From: Lentisphaeria bacterium
Lineage (GTDB): Bacteria > Verrucomicrobiota > Lentisphaeria > Oligosphaerales > Oligosphaeraceae
Direction of reading: 5' to 3'
Assembly: GCA_016288215.1 (NCBI GenBank)
Contig: JAEEYQ010000005.1
Span: 1 to 64,000 of the forward strand
Length of the DNA: 64,000 bases
Shown: positions 1 to 8,115 of the stretch, piece by piece
Layout: every line of letters begins with the position of its first letter
Position numbering within the stretch: the stretch's first letter is position 1
The notes under the pieces: generated by a model
Seen by the model: only the letters and a program-made list of their open reading frames with translations
The model's database searches: none
What the model was told of the DNA's origin: nothing
Made by a program: the position numbers and the translations under genes

Positions 1-585
1 CAGGGCGGCTACCTCACCATCAAGGAGGTGGTCAAGGCCCCAAGCCCCTCATGCGAGGAGGACGGCGAGGCGCCGCGGATGGACACCTATGTGCTTGGGC
101 CGCCGAATCTTGAGATCCGCGCGTCCCTGAGGCGCGGATACCTCTCTCAGGTGCTCCGGCTGACGGAGAATGCCTTCGACACGCTGGTGGACCGCGCGAA
201 GCGGCAGCTCCGCGAGGGCGACCTGAAGGGGTTCCTCTACGAGTCCCTCTTCGGGCTGTACGCCGCCATCCCGCCGGACTGGCGGCTGAAGGACGAGGCG
301 GAGGCCAAGCGCTATTTCCTCCTCTTCGCCGCCATGGCAGGCGCCAACCCGCAGCCGGAAGTCCCCTCCCTCCTCGGCTACGCGGACGCCGTCATCGAGA
401 CGCCGACGAACGTCTATGTCCTTGAGTTCAAGTACAAACGAAGCGCCAGGACAGCCATCCGCCAGATCCGCGACCGCGGCTACGCGGACAGATGGGCCGC
501 CGGCCCCCGCCCCGTGACCCTCGTCGGAATCAACTTCAACCCGAAGAAGCGCAACATCGATTTGCCGATCATCGAGCCGCTGTGA
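1..585 (+). CDS. PD-(D/E)XK nuclease-like C-terminal domain (DUF1703-type), 5' partial
   Basis: The frame is open from the first base (QGGYLTIKEV precedes the first possible start), so the gene begins upstream and only about 194 residues are visible. The visible part matches the C-terminal PD-(D/E)XK nuclease-superfamily domain usually fused to an AAA-ATPase-like domain in gut bacteria. The core reads GYADAVIETPTNVYVLEFKY, giving the D...ExK arrangement, followed by a QI...YA helix typical of the family. These proteins are abundant in Bacteroidetes, Lentisphaerota and relatives, and their role is unsettled (nuclease, defence or selfish element). The 3' gap carries no obvious terminator. I am sure of the family, not of the function. 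Confidence 0.8.
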   Translation, partial: QGGYLTIKEVVKAPSPSCEEDGEAPRMDTYVLGPPNLEIRASLRRGYLSQVLRLTENAFDTLVDRAKRQLREGDLKGFLYESLFGLYAAIPPDWRLKDEAEAKRYFLLFAAMAGANPQPEVPSLLGYADAVIETPTNVYVLEFKYKRSARTAIRQIRDRGYADRWAAGPRPVTLVGINFNPKKRNIDLPIIEPL

Positions 586-977
586 CGATTCAGAAGGAGT
601 CCACGGAACCCACTAAATATCCAAGGTGTTCAGCCGCAGAATCATAGAAGAACGCGAGGGCTTGCTTTTTGAATGATAACGAACTGCGAATTACCCTCCA
701 ACCGGCTGTTCGCATGCTGCTTATTCCGTGTATTCTATGGTTAATGAACTGCTCTCATGGAAATAGCGCGAATCTGTTTGACCTTTGAACAGACCGATTA
801 TCCACTCAGTTCAGCTTCGTGGCGAAAAAAACGACTTCCTGCATTTCACATTTCGTTTTTAGATGTACATTAAGTTCCATCGACAGGAGCGATGGAGCCG
901 AAGTTCGGCTTCCATGGCGCTTCAGGTTTTTCCGCGAGCTCCTTGGGGAGGCGCGGCCATGAGAAAGGTTGAAGACC
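586..977. other. Intergenic region with one dispersed hairpin repeat
   Basis: About 390 bases between the nuclease-like gene and the SGNH lipoprotein. Short overlapping ORFs here on both strands look like chance. The recognisable content is the hairpin repeat at 686-751 (listed separately). No convincing promoter or terminator was identified. Confidence 0.5.
686..751 (+). repeat. Dispersed hairpin repeat, copy A
   Basis: A 28-nt stem-loop (outer arms GCGAA and TTCGC, 686-713) is followed 10 nt later by ATTCCGTGTATTCTATGG and a TTAA-rich tail. A second copy lies at 61708-61772 on the same strand, with the same spacing and outer arms GTGAA and TTCAC. One base pair has changed on both sides (C-G to T-A), so the stem is kept. 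Confidence 0.65.
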
Positions 978-1763
978 ATGCTGAAAAAACTGATCAGTCT
1001 AGGCGCGGCATGTGCAGTGTTGTTTGGCATTTCAAGTTGCTGCGGTGCAAAGAAGAAGACCATTCGGATCATGCCCGTGGGGGACTCCATCACTCGGGGC
1101 AGCCATGTTGACACTTCCAACATGACGGCGAACATCCATGCGGGCGGTTATCGCAAGCCTTTGCAGGACAAGCTGAAAGCGGCTGGCTATCATTACCTTT
1201 TCGTGGGGGAGCTGGACTATTGGGCCTATGGGAAGGACGGTGTCTGCGATCCGGACTTCCAGCCCATGCATCATGGTCTGGCGGGCTTCAGCAATGACCT
1301 GATTCTAAACGGCGGCGTGGTTCCCACGCCTCAAATGGATTTGGACCGGCTTGGGGTGACCGAGCTGCGGGTACCTGGCATTCTGGAGGTCATCGACCGC
1401 CAGAAGCCGGATGTGATTCTGCTCATGTCCGGCACCAACGGCTTCGGCGAGGAAGGGCGGAACCGCCTCATCCGCGCCATCTGCGACCATTTCACGGGCA
1501 CCCTTTTCGTGGCGACCATTCCGCCCCAAAAGGCGCCCCGCACGGGCTGTGAACGAGTTGAAGCGTACAACCGCTCCCTGCCGGACTTCCTGAACACGCT
1601 GACGGACGCGAAATGCAAGGTCGTTTTCGTGGACATGTTCTCTCATCTGACTGAAGAGGACATTTTGGGCGACGGCGTTCACCCCAGCCTGGGCGGACTG
1701 GCCAAAATGGCGGACGTCTGGTTTGAGGCGATGCAGGCCCACCGCAAGGACCTGGAGAAATAG
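978..1763 (+). CDS. SGNH/GDSL-family hydrolase, lipoprotein
   Basis: A 261-residue esterase or acetylhydrolase-like protein, probably acting on acylated glycans at the cell surface. Residues 1-20 are a signal peptide ending in a lipobox (GISSC, Cys21), so it should be lipid-anchored. Block I is VGDSITRG with nucleophile Ser37, block III is SGTNGFG, and block V is GDGVHPS with the catalytic Asp and His; all SGNH landmarks are present. I chose ATG 978 because GAGAAAGG (961-968) sits about 9 nt upstream; an in-frame TTG at 969 would have no room for a binding site. It is separated by about 70 nt from the aminotransferase gene that follows and may share its transcript. Substrate unknown. Confidence 0.85.
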   Translation: MLKKLISLGAACAVLFGISSCCGAKKKTIRIMPVGDSITRGSHVDTSNMTANIHAGGYRKPLQDKLKAAGYHYLFVGELDYWAYGKDGVCDPDFQPMHHGLAGFSNDLILNGGVVPTPQMDLDRLGVTELRVPGILEVIDRQKPDVILLMSGTNGFGEEGRNRLIRAICDHFTGTLFVATIPPQKAPRTGCERVEAYNRSLPDFLNTLTDAKCKVVFVDMFSHLTEEDILGDGVHPSLGGLAKMADVWFEAMQAHRKDLEK

Positions 1764-1832
1764 AGACGGCAGAAGTAGCCAATGAGGCCGTGGAAACCGA
1801 CGGCCATGTAATCCTTAGACGAGGTGTTTGGA

Positions 1833-2945
1833 ATGAATGTGCCATTGCTGGACTTGAAGCCGCAGTATGAAACCATAAAGGATGAGATAACTCATTCACT
1901 TGAAGAACTTTACGCAACCCAGAACTTTATTTTGGGACCCCATGTGGAGGCATTGGAGCAGGCGGTGGCGGCCTATTGCGGCTGCGGGTATGCCTGCGCC
2001 GTCTCCTCCGGGTCGGACGCGCTGATCATCGCCCTGATGGCGGAGGGAATCGGGCCGGGGGATGAGGTCATCACGTCCACCTACACCTTTTTCGCCACCG
2101 CCGGCGCCATCTCCCGCGTGGGGGCCACGCCAGTGTTCGTGGACATCGATTCCAAATCCTACAATCTGGATGTCTCTGCCATTGAGGCACATGTGACATC
2201 ACGGACAAAGGCAATCATTCCTGTCCACCTGTATGGGCAGGCCGCTGACATGGATCCGATCATGGAGATCGCCTCCCGCTACGGGCTGGTGGTGATCGAA
2301 GACGCGGCGCAGGCCATCGGCACCGAATACAAGGGGCGGCGAGTCTGCGCCATGGGGGACTACGGCTGCCTTTCCTTCTTCCCCAGCAAGAACTTAGGGA
2401 CATTTGGCGATGCGGGCATGGTGTTGAGCAACAATGCGGAGAAGATTGAGCGGATCAAGATTCTGCGAAACCACGGGATGTCTCCCCAATATCATCATCA
2501 GGTCATCGGCGGCAATTTCCGCATGGATGCGCTTCATGCGGTGATTCTCAAAATCAAGCTGAAGCATCTTGACACATGGATTGAGGGGCGGCAGCGCAAC
2601 GCGGCGGATTATGGGCGGCTTTTGGCGGGCGTGAAAGGTCTTGTCCTGCCGACGGAAATGCCGTATTCCACGCGACATACCTATAATCAGTATGTGATTC
2701 GCGTTCAGGAGACGCGCCGACAGGCCGTGTGGGACGGGCTGCGCAAGGCCGGCGTGGGCTGCGCGGTCTATTATCCAGTTCCCCTGCATCTGCAGGAATG
2801 CTATCGGAACTTGGGCTACGCGGCCGGAGAGCTTCCCGCCAGCGAAAGCGCGGCGGCCTGCACGCTGGCTCTGCCCATCTATCCGGAACTGACCATGGAA
2901 CAGAAGCAATATGTGGCTGAGGTCCTGAAGGGGCTGCTGGCCTAG
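1833..2945 (+). CDS. DegT/DnrJ/EryC1/StrS-family PLP-dependent sugar aminotransferase
   Basis: A 370-residue aminotransferase that would transfer an amino group from glutamate to a nucleotide-linked keto-sugar. The start region MNVPLLDLKPQY is typical of the family. SSGSDAL (about 58-64) binds cofactor phosphate, EDAAQAIG (about 156-163) holds the Asp that contacts the pyridine nitrogen, and FFPSKNLG supplies the Schiff-base Lys186. ATG 1833 is preferred over GTG 1824 because GAGG at 1821-1824 is correctly spaced. The next gene starts 10 nt after the stop, so this heads a tight three-gene set with an exporter and an AICAR formyltransferase. The sugar substrate cannot be told; a 3-amino or 4-amino sugar for cell-surface glycan is likely. 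Confidence 0.88.
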   Translation: MNVPLLDLKPQYETIKDEITHSLEELYATQNFILGPHVEALEQAVAAYCGCGYACAVSSGSDALIIALMAEGIGPGDEVITSTYTFFATAGAISRVGATPVFVDIDSKSYNLDVSAIEAHVTSRTKAIIPVHLYGQAADMDPIMEIASRYGLVVIEDAAQAIGTEYKGRRVCAMGDYGCLSFFPSKNLGTFGDAGMVLSNNAEKIERIKILRNHGMSPQYHHQVIGGNFRMDALHAVILKIKLKHLDTWIEGRQRNAADYGRLLAGVKGLVLPTEMPYSTRHTYNQYVIRVQETRRQAVWDGLRKAGVGCAVYYPVPLHLQECYRNLGYAAGELPASESAAACTLALPIYPELTMEQKQYVAEVLKGLLA

Positions 2946-2955
2946 GAGCTTTTCC

Positions 2956-5049
2956 TTGAAGAAGAAGGAAGAACAGCATGCAAAGGGGAATGCGCTGCTG
3001 ATTTATCTGCGGCTGTTCCGAAGCTTTGCCCGGCCTTATTGGTTTCGGATCACCATTGGCGTGTTGTCCGCGCTGATCATGGGCGGCTCCATGGCCGCCT
3101 GTCTGCAGTTTTTGGGCTGGAGTCTGAATTCTCTGGAGAAGAGCCGTCAGCCTCAAACGATGCAGCAGGGGGAGACGGCGGAAAAGCATCTGGATCTGGT
3201 GGACAAGCTGAACCAATCCCGTGTGATGCGCTGGCTGGGCCGAAACATGAAGGAAAAGGAGAGTGCGGCGCCGTCAGACGTGCCGACGTCTCCACCGGAA
3301 GGGCAGGGGAGTGATGCGGCAGACGGAGCGGACAAGGCGCTGTCAGCCAGCGGCGGCAACGGCATCAGCCAAATCATGATAGGCAAAATCAACCACATTC
3401 TAGGGCGGCTGGGCTTCCATGTCTCCGAAGACGAGACCCTGAGCTTCCCTTTGGTCTGCCTGCTTATCTCATTGATGTTCATCACGTTCGGACTAAAGGC
3501 CTTCGCGGATTTCGTCAACAAGTATTCCCTGCGGTGGGTTGGCTCGCGGGTGGTCACGGACATTCGGCTGGCGCTGTTCAAGGTCCTCCAGAAGCAGTCC
3601 ATGTCCTTCTTCTCCAAAAATGACGTGGGGGAGCTGATCAGCCGTTGCACCTATGACACGGGAAGCGTGGAACAGACCATCTCCAGCTCCATTGCGGAGA
3701 TGACCACGGCGCCAGTTCTGATTTTGGCGTCGGTGCAGTACATCATCCGGACGGCCATCGAGGTCCATCTCATCAAACCCACCCTTGTCCTGCTGGTGGC
3801 CATGCCTGTGTGCATCGTGCCTGTCTATCTGATTTCCACCTTGACTCGACGGTACCAGCGGCGGGTCCTGCATCGCATCTCCCTGTTGGTCAGTCGGATG
3901 CAGGAAAATTTTAGCGGCATCGCCGTCATCAAGGCCTTCCATATGGAGGAGATTGAGGCTGGGCGTTTCCAGCAGGAGAACGACCAATATTTCCGCAGTG
4001 CCATCCGCGCCGTGCTGGCGGACATCTTCATGCAGCCCGTCATGCAGCTGACGGCCATCGCGCTGGCGGCGGGCTTTGTGGTTGCCTGCTACCATTTCCA
4101 TGTGTCTTTGGGCACACTAGCGGCTATTGGCGTGGCCGCGCAGCAGGCCTACAAGCCCATCAAGGAGCTGGCGAAGCTCAACAGCAATCTCCAAAAGAGC
4201 GCCGCCGCCGCCGAACGAATCTTTGAGCTTTTGGACACGGACACCAGTCTCCCCGTGCCCGAAAATCCCATCGCCCTGCAGGAATTCCATGCGGGAATTC
4301 GATTTGAACATGTTGATTTCCAATATGATATGGATGGACCGAAGGTTTTGGACGACATTTGTCTGGACATCCCCCGCGGCAGCCTCGTGGCCATTGTGGG
4401 GCACACCGGCTCCGGCAAGTCCACCTTGGCCAGCCTATTGGGCCGCTTCTATGACCCCACAGGCGGACGGATTCTCATCGACGGCCATGACATCCGCGAC
4501 GTGGAGCCCGGATCCTTCCGCAGTTTAGTTGGCATCGTCTCTCAGGAGACCTTCCTGTTCAATGAAAGCCTGGCGGACAACATTCGCTTCGGCAATCCGC
4601 AGGCGACTCCCCAGCAGGTGGAGGAGGCAGCACGGCTGGCAAACGCCCATGAGTTCATCATGGAGGATGCGGATGGCTATGACCGGTTGGCTGGCGAGCG
4701 GGGCGGCCTGCTCAGCGGCGGTCAGAAGCAGCGCATCGCCATTGCCCGTGCCCTGCTGAAAAACCCGCCCATCCTGATATTGGACGAGGCGACCAGCGCC
4801 TTGGACACACGAACCGAAAAGCTGGTGCAGGAGGCCATCGACAAGCTGATGAGCGACCGCACCGTGCTCGCCATCGCCCATCGACTGAGCACCATCCTCC
4901 ATGCGGACCAGATTGTGGTCATGGACCATGGCCGCATTGTGGAGAAGGGCACTCATCGGGAGCTTTATGAGCAGAACGGCGTCTATCGCATGTTATATGA
5001 CTTGCAGTCATCACAGCAACCCATAACCGAAACCCCAGAAGAGGTGTAA
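2956..5049 (+). CDS. MsbA-like ABC exporter (fused permease and ATPase) with a long loop insert
   Basis: A 697-residue half-transporter of the lipid or peptide exporter type. The ATPase half shows Walker A GHTGSGKST, the signature LSGGQ, Walker B ILILDEATSALD and the switch His in AIAHRLST. The permease half has a first hydrophobic segment near residues 25-50, then about 100 polar residues before the second segment, including a Pro/Ser/Asp/Gly-rich stretch around residues 95-130; this is longer than the short first loop usual in MsbA. The TTG start at 2956 is supported by AGGAG at 2944-2948 (7 nt spacing), and no in-frame ATG lies nearby. It is 10 nt downstream of the aminotransferase and 2 nt before the purH-like gene. 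Lipid-linked product export is inferred; the substrate is unknown. Confidence 0.88.
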   Translation: MKKKEEQHAKGNALLIYLRLFRSFARPYWFRITIGVLSALIMGGSMAACLQFLGWSLNSLEKSRQPQTMQQGETAEKHLDLVDKLNQSRVMRWLGRNMKEKESAAPSDVPTSPPEGQGSDAADGADKALSASGGNGISQIMIGKINHILGRLGFHVSEDETLSFPLVCLLISLMFITFGLKAFADFVNKYSLRWVGSRVVTDIRLALFKVLQKQSMSFFSKNDVGELISRCTYDTGSVEQTISSSIAEMTTAPVLILASVQYIIRTAIEVHLIKPTLVLLVAMPVCIVPVYLISTLTRRYQRRVLHRISLLVSRMQENFSGIAVIKAFHMEEIEAGRFQQENDQYFRSAIRAVLADIFMQPVMQLTAIALAAGFVVACYHFHVSLGTLAAIGVAAQQAYKPIKELAKLNSNLQKSAAAAERIFELLDTDTSLPVPENPIALQEFHAGIRFEHVDFQYDMDGPKVLDDICLDIPRGSLVAIVGHTGSGKSTLASLLGRFYDPTGGRILIDGHDIRDVEPGSFRSLVGIVSQETFLFNESLADNIRFGNPQATPQQVEEAARLANAHEFIMEDADGYDRLAGERGGLLSGGQKQRIAIARALLKNPPILILDEATSALDTRTEKLVQEAIDKLMSDRTVLAIAHRLSTILHADQIVVMDHGRIVEKGTHRELYEQNGVYRMLYDLQSSQQPITETPEEV

Positions 5050-5051
5050 TC

Positions 5052-6170
5052 ATGGCAGACGAAAAACTCAACCGCAACACGTACCTTTCCAAAAACGCCG
5101 GTGATTTCCCCAGTGAAATCACGCTGATGGGCAAGAAGCTGGTCAAGGTGGATGATCTCCGCTACGGCACCAACCCCCATCAGACCGCGGCCTTCTACAA
5201 GCTGGATGGCGTGGACAATGTCATCGGCGACATGAAGGTCCTCAAGGACGGCAAAAGCGGGCTGTCCCAGACGAATCTGGAGGACATCAGCTTCTCTCTG
5301 AACATCGTGAAGTTCTTTGACAAGCCGGCCTGCGCCTGCATGAAGCATGTGAATCCCTGCGGCGCCGCCGTGGCACGTCAGGGGGACACCCTGCTGGATG
5401 TGTACATTCGGGCGAGAGAATGCGACCCCCGCGCCCATTTCGGCAGCGTCATCGCCTTCAACGTGAAGGTGGACGCCAAGACGGCCGCGGAAATCATGAC
5501 CACCTTTGTGGAATGCGTGGTCGCTCCCGCCTATGAGGAGGAGGCTCTGGCCATCTTCCGCAATCCGGAGGCCAAGCTGAACAAGCACATCCGCATCCTG
5601 CAGTGCGGCGACATCGCCAAGCTGCCCCGCTACGTGGGGGACGACATCAGCAACAGCCGCACCATCAAGGTGTTGGCCGATGGCTCCGTCGTGGTGGCCG
5701 ATCCGCTCATGACCCATATCCGCTCGGTGGCCGACCTGACCCCCGCGACGGCGGACAGCAAAGTCCACGGAAAAGTCTCCAGCACCGTGGTCGCCTCTGA
5801 CGCCCAGAAGGAAGATCTGCTGACGGCGTGGTACATCAACATCAGCGTCCGCTCCAATGGCGTGGTCATCGTCAAGAACGGCGGCACCCTTTCCGTGGGC
5901 ACTGGCGAACAGGACCGCGTGGGAGCCGTGGAGCAGGCCATTGAGAAGTTCCGCCAGAAATACGAGGGCAAGGAGAGCATTGACGGCGCCGTGATGGCCA
6001 GCGATGGTTTCTTCCCCTTCCCGGATGGTGTGGAAGTCGCTGCAAAGGCGGGAGTTACCGCAATCATTGCGCCTGCCGGCTCACTGAAGGACGCAGATGT
6101 GATTCTGCGGGCCAACGAGCTGGGCGTGGCGTTGTTCCATGCTCCTGAGCGGGTCTTCTCCCACCATTAG
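5052..6170 (+). CDS. purH: Stand-alone AICAR formyltransferase (PurH C-terminal domain only)
   Basis: A 372-residue protein matching the formyltransferase half of PurH, which converts AICAR and 10-formyltetrahydrofolate to FAICAR in purine synthesis. DDLRYGTNPHQTAAFY (about 34-49) and the catalytic Lys-His pair in MKHVNPCG (Lys98-His99) are present. Full PurH is near 520-590 residues with an N-terminal IMP cyclohydrolase domain. That domain is absent here and is not encoded anywhere else in the window. The start is firm: GAGGTG lies just before ATG 5052. It is 2 nt behind an ABC exporter, an odd place for a purine gene. The product could be a genuine split PurH or a paralogue with another acyl-transfer role. 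Confidence 0.82.
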   Translation: MADEKLNRNTYLSKNAGDFPSEITLMGKKLVKVDDLRYGTNPHQTAAFYKLDGVDNVIGDMKVLKDGKSGLSQTNLEDISFSLNIVKFFDKPACACMKHVNPCGAAVARQGDTLLDVYIRARECDPRAHFGSVIAFNVKVDAKTAAEIMTTFVECVVAPAYEEEALAIFRNPEAKLNKHIRILQCGDIAKLPRYVGDDISNSRTIKVLADGSVVVADPLMTHIRSVADLTPATADSKVHGKVSSTVVASDAQKEDLLTAWYINISVRSNGVVIVKNGGTLSVGTGEQDRVGAVEQAIEKFRQKYEGKESIDGAVMASDGFFPFPDGVEVAAKAGVTAIIAPAGSLKDADVILRANELGVALFHAPERVFSHH

Positions 6171-6224
6171 GCCAGAGCGACCCGAATGATTCACACGGCA
6201 GGACCTCGAGTTTGTTCTGAAGTT

Positions 6225-6251
6225 GTAAATGATTGATTTGCAGTATGTTAG
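6225..6251 (+). repeat. AT-rich dyad motif with IHF-like core, site 1
   Basis: GTAAAT, then ATTGAT, then GTATGTTA, in the gap after purH. The opposite strand contains AATCAA-N4-TTA, an exact fit to the IHF core WATCAANNNNTTR. It shares the GTAAAT-N12-GTATGTTA frame with the site at 26197. Confidence 0.5.
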
Positions 6252-6324
6252 ACAAATAACTGCGCACGGGGCGTTGGAATGTCACCGCAGCAACGCCCCT
6301 GCGCAGCGGAAGGAGTTGCAACGG

Positions 6325-7581
6325 ATGTTGAAGTCAGCCAGTCATTTGGCAATGGTGCTTCTTGTGGGCATGGCCGCGTGGGCGGAGGATGCTCCCAAAG
6401 CCGCCGAAGAGCAGAAGCCGGAACCGTGCATGATCCATCGGGAGGATGGGCGGACCACCGCCTCCATGGCGGCTTTTTTGGAACGGCTGCGCCACACGGA
6501 GCCCAAACTGGCCTTCAAGGCCACAACTCAGGACGAGTTTTTCACATGGCAGGCGAAGGTGAAGGTCAAGCTGACGGAGCTGCTTCGCTTTCCCGAAGCC
6601 ACGCCGCAGCCGCCGCCCAAAAAACTGTCCGTCAGCCAGCGGGAGGGCTATCGCGTCGAGAAGTGGGAGTTCTATCCCTATGACTATTGCGCCGTGCCGA
6701 TTCTTCTTCTGGTTCCAGACGGGGCCTCAGCGGCCAACAAAGTGCCTGGCGTCCTCTGTTTCCCAGGCTCCTCAGTTAGCAAGGAAGTGCTTGCGGGAGA
6801 GCCATTTATAGAACATCCAAATTGCAAAGACGGCCGTTATCTGGACCGCAACCGCATGGCATGGCATTATGTTCAGGCGGGCTATGCGGCCGTCGCCTTC
6901 GACAATCCGGCCACCGCCGAATGTTCGGAGATGGATTTGCCAAGCCCCAAACATGGGGGAACCCGCGTCCACTACTGCAGCATGCTGCTGGAATCCGGCT
7001 ACACCTACATGGGCATCTCCGTCTTCCAGGCCATGTGCTTCTTGGACTATTTCAAGATCATGGATTTTGTGGACGCCGACCGCCTTGCCGTCAGCGGCCA
7101 TTCTTTAGGGTCGGAGCCGGCCATGTGTCTCGGCGTGTTGCGGAATGACATCAAAGCCGTGGTGTTCAACGATTTCCTCTGTGACGTCCCGCGGCAATAT
7201 GCCGCCTGCTCCGCCGATCCGCACTTCATCAATTCGTGGGGCAACTGGCATTGGGTGCCTGGCAGCTGGAGCCAGTTCGCCTATCCGGACCTGCTGGCGG
7301 CATTGGCCCCTAAGTACCTGACCATGAACGAGGGCGGCGCCGATGAATACACTGGCAAAGTCCTTGCCGCCTATCGGCTGATGGGGGCGGAGGACCATTG
7401 CAACCTGCATCAGTATCCACATTACACGGACCCGGCCACTCGCAAATACGCCAATTGCACGGTTCCCAACCATGGGCTGACCTTGGACAAGTTCTTCGAA
7501 TACTGCTTCGTCTACCCAGGCGACCATTCCTTCCGGGCCGAACATTCCGTCGCCCTGCTGAAAAAGGCCTTCGGGAAGTGA
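6325..7581 (+). CDS. Secreted alpha/beta hydrolase (acetyl-xylan-esterase-like)
   Basis: A 418-residue exported hydrolase. Residues 1-20 form a signal peptide with an AWA-ED cleavage site. The nucleophile elbow is RLAVSGHSLGSEP (Ser260), and a C-terminal histidine near GDHSFRAEHS is a good candidate for the third catalytic residue. VPGVLCFPGSS fits an oxyanion-hole loop. Proteins of this shape in PVC and gut bacteria are usually annotated as acetyl-xylan esterase-like or dienelactone-hydrolase-like and act on plant or host glycans. ATG 6325 is supported by AAGGAG at 6310-6315; the longer upstream frame lacks a signal peptide at its start. It stands alone after a gap of about 150 nt. Substrate not predictable. 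Confidence 0.82.
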   Translation: MLKSASHLAMVLLVGMAAWAEDAPKAAEEQKPEPCMIHREDGRTTASMAAFLERLRHTEPKLAFKATTQDEFFTWQAKVKVKLTELLRFPEATPQPPPKKLSVSQREGYRVEKWEFYPYDYCAVPILLLVPDGASAANKVPGVLCFPGSSVSKEVLAGEPFIEHPNCKDGRYLDRNRMAWHYVQAGYAAVAFDNPATAECSEMDLPSPKHGGTRVHYCSMLLESGYTYMGISVFQAMCFLDYFKIMDFVDADRLAVSGHSLGSEPAMCLGVLRNDIKAVVFNDFLCDVPRQYAACSADPHFINSWGNWHWVPGSWSQFAYPDLLAALAPKYLTMNEGGADEYTGKVLAAYRLMGAEDHCNLHQYPHYTDPATRKYANCTVPNHGLTLDKFFEYCFVYPGDHSFRAEHSVALLKKAFGK

Positions 7582-7605
7582 GGTGACGAAATCTATTCTT
7601 TGCGA

Positions 7606-7643
7606 ATAAAAAAGAACCCCGAACCCTCAATTGCGGTTCGGGG
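7606..7643 (-). terminator. Intrinsic terminator, leftward
   Basis: Perfect 9-bp stem CCCCGAACC / GGTTCGGGG (7617-7643). On the - strand it is followed by TTCTTTTTTATT. It is the second hairpin met by leftward transcripts leaving the capsule locus. Confidence 0.75.
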
Positions 7644-7811
7644 CAATGGATGTTGCATTTATTGCATGTTTGTTGAAAGTTTCCGCCCTTGAGGCGTCCT
7701 TTTTGTGGCGGTGACGAAAATCCGCCGCCACGGGCTGTTTTTGACCCTTTTTGGAGGGGGAGATGGCCGCTAGGGCCCCTGGCGCGGCCGCTGTGGCACG
7801 AGAGGGGTTTT

Positions 7812-7860
7812 CAGGTATATTAATACCTAAAAAATACAAGTGGCCTTCTAGGGGCCTCTG
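7812..7860. repeat. Dispersed element, copy 1
   Basis: A near-palindrome AGGTAT-ATTA-ATACCT is followed about 15 nt later by GGCCTTCTAGGGGCCTC. The same two blocks in the same order occur at 37361-37411 with differences. The function is unknown. Confidence 0.4.
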
Positions 7861-7909
7861 GATGAGTTTTCCGTCTTCCCATGAGGGGAGAAGAGCAGAT
7901 GTTTCAGCA

Positions 7910-7945
7910 TTGCAAAAGTTGCAAAAGTTGCAAATAATGCAATAT
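7910..7945. repeat. Four tandem 9-bp TTGCAA-type units
   Basis: Units TTGCAAAAG, TTGCAAAAG, TTGCAAATA and ATGCAATAT lie head to tail. Similar TTGCAA pairs occur near 63898 and within other gaps. They could be protein-binding iterons or a simple repeat. Confidence 0.6.
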
Positions 7946-7969
7946 TGTCCCGCCTCACAAGACCTTGGA

Positions 7970-8017
7970 CACAAAAACAAAACAGCCCGAAACCTCATGG
8001 AGAGATTTCGGGCTGTT
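7970..8017 (-). terminator. Strong intrinsic terminator of the capsule locus
   Basis: A perfect 12-bp stem AACAGCCCGAAA / TTTCGGGCTGTT (7981-7992 and 8006-8017) with a 13-nt loop. On the - strand it is followed by TTGTTTTTGTG. It lies about 100 nt past the last capsule gene (stop at 8116). Confidence 0.85.
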
Positions 8018-8115
8018 GGGGATAAGAGGTGAAAATGGCGGCGGTGGCCGCCGCAGCCGCGCGGTGGGCTCGCGCGTGCCTTGCATTACAATGGATGTCT
8101 CCCTATAACAGGGGC

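Larger units (their letters stand above)
7582..8115. other. Convergent intergenic region with two leftward terminators and repeats
   Basis: About 530 bases between the + strand hydrolase and the last gene of the - strand capsule locus. It holds two hairpins with T tracts on the - strand side, an extra GC-rich stem at 7705-7731, four 9-bp TTGCAA-type units (7910-7945), and an ATTAATACCT plus GGCC/CTAG element that resembles one at 37361-37411. No credible gene was found. Confidence 0.6.

Noticed and set aside
7627-7998. A 123-codon - strand ORF between the two terminators
   Set aside because: Starts inside the first terminator stem, and the cysteine-rich NFCNFCN stretch is just the translated 9-bp TTGCAA repeat.
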